A stretch of 64,000 nt of DNA from the NCBI RefSeq assembly GCF_019703515.2, contig NC_059388.1:6413979-6477978 (forward strand), in the 5' to 3' direction. Positions 11,150 through 23,100 of the stretch are shown here, in pieces. The translations under genes and the position numbers were made by a program. This DNA comes from Myxocyprinus asiaticus. Lineage: Eukaryota > Chordata > Actinopteri > Cypriniformes > Catostomidae. The notes beneath the pieces are model-generated. The model was not told the DNA's origin and did not search any database. It worked only from the letters and a program-made list of their open reading frames with translations. How positions within the stretch are numbered: position 1 is the first letter of the stretch; each line of letters starts with the position of its first letter.

Positions 11150-14100
11150 GTGACTATACTTTTTCATTGTAGAGACATGGTTTTTGCAAAACTGAATATT
11201 GACAAACTAAGCCAAAAAAAAAAAAAAGAGAAACATTTTCAGCTCAGTTCAGATTTGTCTGTATAGCTCATTTACAAGGCATTTTGTCCATAAGCAGCTT
11301 TATAAAATTATACATAATATATAATTATTTATAATAAAAATTAAATTGATATTAGTATTAAATTTTTATACGTTTAAAATGAAATTAAAAATACACTTTT
11401 TTTTTTTTTCTGTTAAATTTTCTGTGGACCGCCTCCTGAGAGTCCCTTGATCCGAGTTTGAAAACTCCTGATTCAGATACTCACGGAGCATTATTACTAT
11501 AAATGTCTTTGGGTTTCATTCTGACGTGATTGTTTATGTTTTAATGTGCATTTGCCAGATTGTGACAGAGCAGCAGTTGGCACAGAAAGTGCAGATCGTC
11601 ACAACGATTGATCAGGCTGGAGCCAGCAAGCAACAGTTTATTTTGGCTAACCTAGATTATCCCAACCAGGAGAAACTTTTCATCAAACAGGAGAACTCAC
11701 CTGCCAAGGTCATCTTAACCTCTGCGGCAGGTTCAGCTGTCAATCAACTGCTTTTCGCATCACCTGAACTGACAGGACAACAGATCCAGGTAAACAGGAA
11801 CCACAGCTCAATGTTTATTTATGTGAAGTCAGTAACATCGTGATTAAATGTACGTATCGTCATTCGTGTATATTCACTTAATATGTGCATGTTCAAAGAT
11901 TTTTATGTCCATCTCTTCAATGCAAATCAGATTTTTTGGTTTTAGTCAACTGCGACAAGACATTTTGTCAGTCACCTGGTTCCAACTTCTGTGGCGTCAA
12001 GCTTGGTAGCCCCTCCCACAATGAAATCTCACTGGTCCAAAATCCCACCCCACATAGCTATTTGTTCTGATTCGCTGTGATTGTCAAATCACATGGCTTT
12101 TTTACTCTCAGTGTGGACAAACAAATTATTTGTCACTGGAAACTTGCAGTGCATATTTAGATTTGGCTTCATTACAAATATAATTTTTTGGTTAACGGTT
12201 TCAACCTTTATTTTTATGGTATAACGTCTTGTGTTTTACATTTTTCACAGTTTGTGACAGAAGGTTCCGACCAGGGCACTCCAAAGCCAGCAGTGGAGTA
12301 TTGTGTAGTTTGTGGAGACAAAGCTTCAGGTAAAAAAACAAAAACACAGACATTTTTTTAAAACAATCAAAGAAAATGGTTATAAATTGAGCTTTGCCAA
12401 GAATTAGATTGTTTCAGAAAGATAAACACAGGCTGTTTGTGTGTTCAGGTCGTCACTATGGAGCAGTGAGCTGTGAGGGCTGTAAGGGTTTCTTCAAGCG
12501 CAGCATCAGAAAGAATCTGGTGTACACATGTCGTGGGTCTGGAGAGTGTGTCATCAACAAACACCATCGCAACCGCTGTCAATACTGCAGACTGCAGCGC
12601 TGCATGGCTCTTGGCATGAAACAAGACTGTGAGTCCCTTACAAACACCAGAAACACGCACATATCTACACAAATCACATGCTTTCAGACTTAAAATCATG
12701 AAGCAAGATAGAGGTTGTAGAAACCTAGTGCACTTTTATAACCGAGATAATTTTTGTGCATTATAGACATGTTGCTGTCCAAAAATGCTGACTAGGTAGG
12801 CAGCACTCTAGCTTTTGAGACACAGCCTATTTAAACTGTACATTTGTTGTTCTACCAAAAAGAAAAGTGTATATTTGGGGGTTCAAGCACAAAGTGCTGA
12901 AACCCTATTGAAATTGTCAGGATTATTATTATTATTCGTCTGCCCTAAAACTGATAGTGCAGACCAAACCTTACCCGATCCTTCCAACGGGTAAATAACC
13001 GTAAAGCTGCGGGTCCAGATGGCATTCAGAGCGTGCGCGAACCAAATGGCTGGTGTTTTTACAGAAAATTTCAACCTTTTCCTCTCCTTGTCTGTGGTCC
13101 CCACATGCTTTAAAATGTCCACCATTGTGCCTGTACCAAAGCAATCCAAAATCACTTGCTTAAATGACTGGCGTCCTGTTGCTCTGACCCCCATCATCAG
13201 CAAATGCTTTGAGAGGCTAATCAGAGATTACATCTGTTCTGTGCTGCCTGCCTCACTGGACTCACTGCAGTTTGCTTACCACAACAACCACTCCACTGAT
13301 GATGCCATTGCGTCTGCACTACACACTGCTCTCTCCCACCTGGAATAAAGGAACACTTATGTGAGAATGCTGTTTGTAGACCACAGCTCAGCATTCAACA
13401 CCATAGTGCACTCCAAGCTTTATGTGAAACTCCGGGCTCTGGGCTTAAACAGCTTTCTGTGCAGATGGATCCTGGACTTCCTGTCAAGCAGACACCAGGT
13501 GGTTAGATTGGGCAGCAACATCTCCTCATCACTGACCCTCAACACTGTTGGCCGGCAGCGCTGTGTTCTCAGCCCACTACTGTATTCCCTGAACACACAT
13601 GACTGTGGCAACACATAGCTCCAATGGCATCATTAAGTTTGCTGATGATACAACGGTGGTAGGTCTGATCACTGACAATGATGAAACAGCCTACAGAAAG
13701 GAGGTGCACACTCTGACATGATGGTGTCAGGAGCACAACCTCTCCCTCAACGTCAGTAAGACAAAGGAGCTTGTGGTGGACTTCAGGAGAAAAGACAGAG
13801 AACATAGCCCCATCATCATCAATGGAGCACCGGTGAAGAGAGTCAGCAGCTTCAAGTTCCTCAGTGTCCACATCACTGAGGAACTCACATGATCCGTCCA
13901 CACTGAGGCCATTGTGAAGAAGGCTCATCAGCACCTCTTCTTCCTGAGATGACTGAGGAAGTTTGGAATGAACCGCCACATCCTCACACGGTTCTACACC
14001 AGCACTGTAGAGAGCATCCTGACTGGCTGCATCACTGCCTGGTACGGCAATAGCACCGCCCACAACCGCAAAGCCCCGCAAAGTGTGGTGCAAACTGCCA

Positions 14101-17100
14101 GACACATCATCGGAGGTGAGCTTCCCTCCCTCCAGGACATCTATACCAGGCGGTGTGTGAAAAAAGCTCGGAGGATCATCAGAGACTCCAGCCACCCGAG
14201 CCATGGGCTGTTCTTACTGCTACCATCAGGCAGGCGGTATCGCAGCATCAGGACCCGCACCAGCCGACATCAAGGCAGCTTCTTCCCCCAAGCAATCAGA
14301 CTTTTGAACTTTTGATCGCTCACGATCAAATACATATATCAGCACTGCACTTTATTAGCCTCAGACTGGACTCACATTTTATTCTTCTCTTAATAACACA
14401 CTGGCAACTGACTATCAACCGACTGCTGAATGTCAGCAAAACACTTCATATTTATTTCCATTGATTTCATGGGGGATACAGTGCATTTTTATTGTATACA
14501 GTCTTATTTTGTGTATACTGTATATTGTATATTATTTATATTGTATACATTCTTCTTATTTTATGTATACTGTATATTGTATATTATTAGGTGTATATTG
14601 TGTTGAGTAACAAGATGTGTAAATTGTATTGTGTAAATCAGATGTTTATTGTAATTAATATACTGCTATGTTGCTTGGAACTGCACCCAAGCCTTTCACC
14701 CACTGTTGCACTTGTGTACATGGTTGAGTGACAATAAAGGGATTTGATTTGATTTGATGTTTTTGTTGGAAAGCGGCGGCTTCCTGTGTGGTGTCCTGCC
14801 ATTGAAACCACTCCTGTTTAACGTTTTCCGTAGTAAACTCATGAACAGAGATTTTAACCAGTTCCACTGATTCCATCGAGTCTTTATCTGTCACTCTAGG
14901 GTTCTTTTTTACCTCACAATACTAAATCATATCCATTTGTAGACAGTTTGTCTAACAGTGGACAGATGAATATCTAAACTCTTCGAGATAAATTTGTAAC
15001 CCTTTCAAGCTTGGTCGCAGGTCTTCTAAGATCTTTTTGCGAGGCATGGTCCACGTCAGCCGACGCTTTTTGTGAATAGAAAACTAACATTTGTTTGAGT
15101 GCTTTTTAGAAGTCAAAGAAGCGCTAACCCACACCTCCAGTCTCGTTTAATTAATTGGATACCAGGTTTGCCAGCTCCTGACTCAAATTAGCTTTTGCTG
15201 ATGTCATTAGCCTAGGGGTTAGTGGATGCCACATACTTTTTTCTACCTACACTGTGAATGTTTGAATGATGTATTCAATACGTACAAGAGCAATACAATA
15301 ATTTGTTTGTTATTAGTTAAAACAGATTGTTTGTTCATTATTGTAACTTAGATGAATATGAAACCAGATTTTAAGACAAATGTATACATAAGTGCAGGTA
15401 AAATCACAATACTTTCCTTGGCACTGAATATTTATGTAAATTGTTTTTGACTTGATGTTTGATATTAATTGTATTTTCTCGATGCAAATGACCAGTGTTG
15501 AAATTCTCCCTACAGCTGTGCAGTGTGAGAGGAAGCCAGTGGAAGTGTTGAGGGAGAAGCCAGCCAACTGTGCACCCTCTATTGAAAAGATTTACATTCG
15601 TAAAAATCTCTGCAGCCCTCTCGCAGCCATGCCAACGTTTGTGAGTGATAAAGAGACCACCCGGTAGGTGTATGTATGCATGTATGAGTTTAAAAATTAG
15701 ATCAGAAATGAAAGTTTGTCATCGTTTTTTTGCATTTCAAACACTCACTTTGTTTCTGGGTACAGATCCAACAGTTTACTGGACTCCAACATGCTCTTGA
15801 ACATCCAGCATTCTCTGTCCAAACTCGACAACACAATTTTAATTCCTTCTTCACCAGATCAGGTAAAAACACTTGCTTGTATACATCATCCAGTAACCAT
15901 AACATTAAAACTTGTATAATATAACGCAGTGATACTATTCCTTTAGTCCCCATTATTGATATGTTACCGTTGAATCTCACAAAGCCAGTTTCGGACATAT
16001 TTCTCCCTTAAATCAAAAAGGGGCAAAAAAAAAAATTAGAAATATATAAGATATATTAAGATTTTTTGTATTATGATATTATTATCTAAATTAAGCACAT
16101 TTACCCACCGATTCTCTTTACTGTAATGCAAAAAAATTGCATTCTCATTACTTTATTGTGAAAAATGTTTATATATTGAAATATAGAAGGTATTTTGTGG
16201 TAGTATATTGCCTTTAATTTATGCTGATTATATAAAAAAAAAATGATTATAATACATTTCATTGTGATACATAAATAATAATCTGTTTAATTGTAATGAG
16301 AATCACATTTGAGAATGATGTGAATTGCTGTAAAAACTGTAAAGTTAAATGTCTAGACACATTACAGTAATGTGTACATTTTTACAGTAAGTTTTTCAGA
16401 ATACTCCTAAAAATAGGCTTAATTTTCTATTTTCTTAATAGAATTCAAACTAGAATTTCCCAAAAATATATATATTTTGATTTGTGGTGAAATGCGACCA
16501 GGACATGTTTTTATAAAATTACCCCTTCACACCCTATCACACTTTGTTTTTAGTATTTAGTGATATGTTCTCAACAAATTTGTGTTCACTTCAGAATGAT
16601 TCCAATCAGGGAGATCTGGGGACTCTTGCAAATGTGGTCACGTCTCTGGGACACATCAACAAGTGTCGTGAGATGATGGACTGCAGTACCGACCTATCAG
16701 GGATAGAGACCATGAGTAACAGTGATAGTGGTATAACAGATGAACAGCGGGATGAGCAGAATGATGTCACACGGTACAAAAAGAAACTCCTCTAATCCTG
16801 ATATTAAACCTGGACGATGTGTGATAGACATCTGTTACATGTTTGTGTTTTATTATGTTTGCGTGTGTTTGTTTAGGGCCTTTGACACACTCACAAAGGT
16901 GCTCCTGCCAGAGGAGGGTTGTGGGGAAGAGCTGGCAGAGGATGATGTTGCTGAAAGGGTTAATGAACAAAGTGCCGCCCTGCTGGAACTAGAAGGACCA
17001 CTGCTCTCGGACATGCATGTCCCCTTTAAGGTCAGATATCATTTTCGCACACAGCAGCTATAGCAACATAAAATGACTCTGCACAGGCCCATTCATACCA

Positions 17101-20100
17101 AAAGCGATGCAAAAAAGCATTTTAATCATTCATGTGTTTTAATGCAAGATTCAATCCATCTGACAATACAGATTTCAGTTGCTTTAATGCAAAATAAAAC
17201 CCATCGCTAAAATGTAAACGAATATGTCATTAACTGTATGGTACAATAAAGTAAAAGATACGAGTGATAGTATAGTATACAAATGAAAGTATAATTTGTA
17301 AATGATTAAATTACAGTATAATGAAACTAGAGGTGTATTGTTAATAATAATAGCACTCCTGTTGTAATAAAATGGTGACAGACCAGTACATTGGCCATGC
17401 TGATTAATCAGAGATTTAGAAATTATTTGAGTGAATTTTGTGAAAACATTGAATAGATTTTTTTTAGCTATCATTAAATTATATTTTATAAATATGAAAT
17501 TATGTGTGGGGTGAATATAGGTAAAGCAAGACAATTGTAAGACACTTTTTTTACCATTGAGATGAATGGCAAAAAGTGTCAGGGTCTAGTGTAGGAGAGA
17601 GGACCCAAAAAGGTAAGTAACAGCAATAGTCTTTTTATTGAAATATTTAATGAACAGAAATGGAGGTGAGCAAAGAGGCTAGACAGGCTGGAATGAAAGC
17701 CGAGCAGAGCACCCAATGGAGGCTGCGGGGTGAAGCGTTAGGGTGGATGGTAAGCGGCCTCGCGCAGGGGGCGAATGCCGGAGGTCGAGGAGAGAACAGG
17801 CTGGAGGACCGTTAGCTGAACCAGGTGCCAACAACAAATGGAAAGTTGGAGAGGATGAGTGGCACTAGAGCTGGAGATGGTGGAACTTGGAACCAGAAAG
17901 GGAAGCCACGAGAAGTAGGAAACCGGTAGTCATGTTGTCTGGGAACAAACACACAAAGACAAAACTGGCAGAAAACACTGACAGAACTGAGAGATGCTCA
18001 GTGAGGCTGGACTGCTTGGTGCTACAGCACAAGACAATCTGGCACAGGACTGAAAAAACAAGGAGGTTAAATAAAGAGAGAGGATGTGAGTGTGAGTTTC
18101 CCAGCAGGGGTGTTCACCTCTGCTGGGAAACCCCAGTTCACGGCCAGCACATGGCACCTGTAAACAAATACAGACAAATTAGTGAACACAGAAACATGAA
18201 GACAAAAAGGGCAGACTCACTGGCAGTTAACCCAGAATCCTGACATTACCTCCCCTCTCAAGAGCGCCACCTGGCGCTCCCATGCTGACTGACCTGTGAT
18301 GTAGATTATCATCACTGAGGGATGGATCCAGAATGTCCCGGGCCGGGACCCATCAACTCTTCTCCGGTCTGGGTGGTGTGGGGGTGTAATGGAGCACAGG
18401 CATGATGCTGGACACATGAAATTCCGGATTGATCCTACCCAGGGAGGAAGTCTGGGCTACCGGACTTAGGACTTTGGTGATAATATAAGGTACCACGAAA
18501 CAGGAAGCAAGTTTCTGGGCTGTTGCTTGAGGGGCAGGTCCTTTGTGGACAGCCAAACCTTCTAAACAGAGACGTAGACCAGGGGAACAGAACAGCGAAG
18601 ATTGGCCTGGCCTTAGTCCACTCCTTTGCCTGGAGAGGGTCATCTAACCCCGAGCCCAGGTCTGGCGGCAACGTTGGACAAAAGCCTGGGCGGAGGGCAC
18701 GGCAGCATCCAGCTCCTGTAAGGGGAACAGAGGAGGTTGGACTAGACTGGAACAGCCCTATGGATGACACTGGCAATGAGTTTTGTGTGTACTCAACCCA
18801 CAAGAGATGCTGGCTCCAGGAGACTGGGTTCTAGGAGGCGAGAAATCTGAGCCTCCACTCGAGGTCTTGGTTGGCTTGTTCAGTCTGGCTGTAAGTCTGG
18901 GGATTAAACACAGATAAAAAGACAGAAGCCCCTAACTGCTGGTAAAACTCTCTCCAGAAGTGGCGAGCAGGGTCAGGAAAAACAAGAATAAGGTCCTAAC
19001 CTTATCAAATCAAAGGTCTTAACCATTAATGTTGCTTCAGCTAGTAGCGACCAGTGAAAGGTCAGAGGCAGAGAAGCGGGAAACCGAGAGTCACGTTGAG
19101 CTGGAGAGGAGGAATTGTCTGGGAACAAACACATGTAAAAAGACAAAATTGTTAGAAAACACACCAACAGAACTGAGAGATGCTTTGAATTGAAGTAGAA
19201 TGATAGGGAGTGGAATTTACTGAATTGCAATTCAAAGAAATTCAAAACAAACTATAAAATGTTATTAGTCCAAGACACATTTTGTGACAAATAATAACGT
19301 TTTTTTTTTTTTTTAACTTATAGACATAACATTAATTTCTCTATAAATAAATAAATAAAATTAACATAGTCATCAAAAGATTTTGTTTTTGCATTACAGA
19401 ACCAGAAATGGTCCACCACATTGTTTTCAGATAACTTCATTAAAATAGATTAAATATTTGAATCTATTGATTGTTTAATATATTGAGCAAATTAAGTGTT
19501 CTTCCACCATGGTCCATTAAATGAAAATGTATTAAATATAATGAAATAAATGAAATGCAAATTTCTGTAGGTGGCAACACTTTTACAAGGTATGTTACTC
19601 CATGAATCGCATCCTAAATCACTATTTTACAATTGTTTATGCTCACGCGTTACTCCTGTTTTATTTCTGTGAGCTACACGTGACTGAATCAGAGCTAGAG
19701 AGTTGCGGTGAGTTGGTATGTGTGTCACCCCTCCACCATTCTTAATGGTTAAGTGTGTCACACCTCCGACTGAAGAGGGTGAGATCTCCGCAAAACTGTC
19801 AGCAACTGTGACACCCACAGCCAAAATTTGATTCTGCTAGTGTGGCCCCGGCTTTACTTGAATTCATCCTATATATTGGCATTATTGGCAAAGACCCACT
19901 TTAAATTAGGTGGCCTTAACTACTATGTACTTAACCATTTTATACAATGTATTTATTATGTTCATACATGTTGTTGCATTGTAATTACATTTAAATACAT
20001 TTGTAGTTACACTGTTAACTTTACCCCTAAAGCAACCCTTACCCCAAAACCTAACTCTAACCCTACCCTTACACCTAAACCTACCTGTACCTCATCCTCA

Positions 20101-23100
20101 GTAGCAGCAAATGTGGGCATTTTGCAGAACAACATGTAGTTACGCAGTAAATACATAGTATTGTATGTATTTAATGTTAGTACATAGTAGTTAAGGCCAC
20201 CTAATATAAAGTGTGACTCTGCTTTCTAGATGTTCGCCACTGAACCACCCATATCAGTCAATGACTTTCAACAACATCTATCTGGAATACCTGATTCGAA
20301 CACATGACCAAACAGCTTCATCTTATTGGTCGACATGTTTTGTTGCTGAATGGAATAAAAAATGTGTTATTCTTTTGACGGACAATTTTATTTTTATCCC
20401 TAGTGAGAATAGGTCCATAAGAAAACATTGTTTTGGTTCAAAGTCTTGTTTGCAGCTAATATTTATTCTTGATGTGTATAGGCCTCAATTAAGCTTCATT
20501 TAAATTTGCATTAAACATAATGTGTTTTCTTGTGTGTAGTTGATGATGCCGTTGCCCATGCCAGACTTCCTGAATCTGAACTACATCTGTGAATCAGCAT
20601 CTCGTCTGCTGTTCCTCTCCATGCACTGGGTGCGCTCTATCCCTGCTTTCCAGGCTCTCGGGTGAGTGTGTTTGTTTTCTCATCTGTCTCCTACTCCTAA
20701 TCTACATTACTGTATACTACATGTTATCTCTACAGATAAGATGACTTATGGTGGTATCATCGTTTGGCATGTCACTGATTCTTGAGATAAGGGACAAAAC
20801 ATGTTTTAAAACTGAGTTTTTATTTTTTAATACTAAATTAATTTCAAATGGATATATTGGTAGACAACGGTCTCAGCTAACGAACCATGTAAGGGAGCAG
20901 GTGTCACGGTCCTGTCACCTTGTCAGGTTGGGTTTCTGTCTGATGGGACCGTGGCATTATCATCCCCTTTCTGTCTCGTGTTTCATGTACGTACTTTGTG
21001 TGAGTTCATGGGTCCAGTTGTTAATGACTGCCGTGCGCGAGTTACCGCCGTGCGCTCTCCGGTGATGTCACGGTCCTGTCACCTTGTCAGGTTGGGTTTT
21101 TGTCTGACGAGGACCGTGCCATCATCATTCCTTGTTTGTTTTGTTCCAAGCATGTCAAAGTTTTTGCCCTCATGTGTTTCAGATGCCGCTGGCACGCGGA
21201 ATCAGTGTTTCCATGGGAACCCTGATTGTTTCCATGGGAACGCTGATCATGCCAACTTTCAGCTGCAAGCGGCAGCTGCCCCTTGTTTGTTCATGCCTAT
21301 ATTAATCTCCTTGTGTTTCATATCTGGGGCTGGATTGTTAAATGTAGTTAGATGTTGAATGTTTAATGTTGCTCAGTGTTGACTGAGCTTTTGAGAATTG
21401 TTGTTTGATGTTGAGTACTAACCTCACTCTCTCTGTCTAGTTGGTTCTGTCTTGTGTATCTGTTGGTTGCCCGCGTGTCGGGTGTGTGGTTGCCTTCCAG
21501 TTTTGCTGCGTGTCAGCTGGTCTTCCATGGAGGATACTTCGTCTCTGCCTGTGTGTCGGGAGTAAGATCGCCCATCTCAGCTGGGCGTTGTTCTGCACCT
21601 CACTAAGCTTCAATGAAGGATTCTACGAATCTGTTCCTGACTTCCACAACGCACACACTCTTCACGGATTGCCCCCAGGTGTGGCCACAGCGCGTGCTTC
21701 TCTGTCATCTCTCCCCGCTACTGCAGCCGGTGCTGGGATCCTCGACATCCACAGTGACTGATCACATTTGTTGTTAATAAATCCTGTAAACATATCCTCT
21801 GCTCTTGGGTCTGTTTGTTCTCACTATCGCTCGTTACAGAACAATCCAGCCAAGTATGGACCCAGCGGAGGAATCCACTCTTCGCTCTGGCCTCTCTCAG
21901 CAGGGAGCTTTGCTGGGGCATCAGCAGGATCAAATCTCTGCTTCGAACTGGGCTCTGGAAATGATGGCTTCGCAGCTCACTGAGCTTACCTCCATTGTGC
22001 AGCAGCTCTGCCTACCTTCCAATGCTGGCCCCTCTCAGGAAGCATCTTCATCGGCTCCGGTGGTTTCCCATGTTACTGGATGCTCAGAAGCCCGTATTCC
22101 CCTTCCAGCCCCGTATTCAGGTGAGGCTGATTCATATAGCGCATTCCTTGCACAATGGTCCTTGTTCTTCATATCACAGCCCTCTGCTTTCCCTTTGGAG
22201 AGAAAGAAGGTGGCTTACATCATCCTGCTCTCACCGGAAGGGCTGGAACCACCATGTGGGACAATGAATGTCCTTGTTGCACGTTGTTCTTAGCATTCGC
22301 CACGGAGCTCTGCTGAGTGTTTGATCCCCTGCTGCTGCCAGCGTCCATGGCCATGAGGGCCTTTCCCCTGCTGCTGACAACGTCCACGGGCACGAAAGCC
22401 GTTCCACTGCTGCTGTCAGCACCCACAGTCACTGAGGCCTATCCAATTGCCAGTGTCCTCGGTTATGCCAGCGATCCCGGCCATGGAAGCCGTTCCCCAG
22501 TCGCTGCCAGTGCTCACGACCACAAAGGCTGTTGACCTGTCCCTATCGGTATCCACTGCCACGGAGGTCGTTTGCCTTTACCTACCTGCGCTCATGACCA
22601 CGGAGGTCGTTTCCCTGTCACTGCCAGTGCCCCCAACCATGGAGGTCATTCCCTTGTCACTGTCTGTGCTCACGACCACGGAGGTCTTTCCCCTATCACT
22701 GTCTGTGCTCACGACCACGAGATCGTTCCCTTGTCACTGCCTGTGCTCACACCCATGGAGGCTGTTCCCCTGTCACCGCCTGTGCTCACAGCCACTGAGA
22801 TTGTTCCCCTGTCACTGCCTGTGTTCACAGCCACAGAGGCTGTTCCCCTGTCACTGCCAGTGCTCACAGCCGAGGAAGCTGTTCCACTGTCACCGCCTGT
22901 CCTCACGGCCACGGAGGCTGTGCCCCAGTTACTGCCTGTGCTCACAGCCACAGAGGCTTTTCCCCTGTCACTGCCAGTGCTCACAGCCAAGGAAGCAGTT
23001 TCCCAGTCACTGCCTGTGCTCACAGCCACAGAGACTGTTCCGGAGGGAGTTTAAGTAAAGGGGCATGGTCCAGAGGCAGGGTCTGGAGGCCTGGGTGGCG

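Larger units (their letters stand above)
12629..15515 (+). other. nr2c1: nr2c1 intron 5
   Basis: A 2.9-kb intron that is mostly mobile DNA: an L2-type LINE (12971-14756) followed by a probable transposon fragment (14757-15400). A short repeat beginning GGGGTTCAAGCACAAAGTGC lies at about 12878. Confidence 0.75.
17031..20539 (+). other. nr2c1: nr2c1 intron 9
   Basis: A 3.5-kb intron holding a minus-strand LTR retrotransposon remnant (17577-19190) and a MITE (19897-20213). The remaining stretches (17031-17540, 19190-19890) are AT-rich with nothing recognised. A 40-bp hairpin at 17541-17580 overlaps the LTR start. Confidence 0.75.

Noticed and set aside
13569..14204. 211-codon minus-strand open frame (and its twin at 49294-49971)
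   Set aside because: Antisense shadow of the L2 reverse-transcriptase region. It is present in both L2 copies because the DNA is homologous.
17887..18243. 118-codon plus-strand open frame
   Set aside because: It lies inside the LTR of a minus-strand gypsy remnant and shows no domain.
20040..20095. Telomere-like CCTAACCCTAACC runs
   Set aside because: They lie in the middle of a MITE with clear terminal repeats. The run is short and degenerate, so it is not an interstitial telomere.
20951..21358. 135-codon plus-strand open frame
   Set aside because: It spans the junction of two LTR heads. It is LTR sequence, not a gene.
22709..23029. Minus-strand open frame over the minisatellite ([13 protein letters not shown] repeats)
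   Set aside because: A 39-bp tandem repeat without stops in one frame is often open in several. There is no start context or domain.
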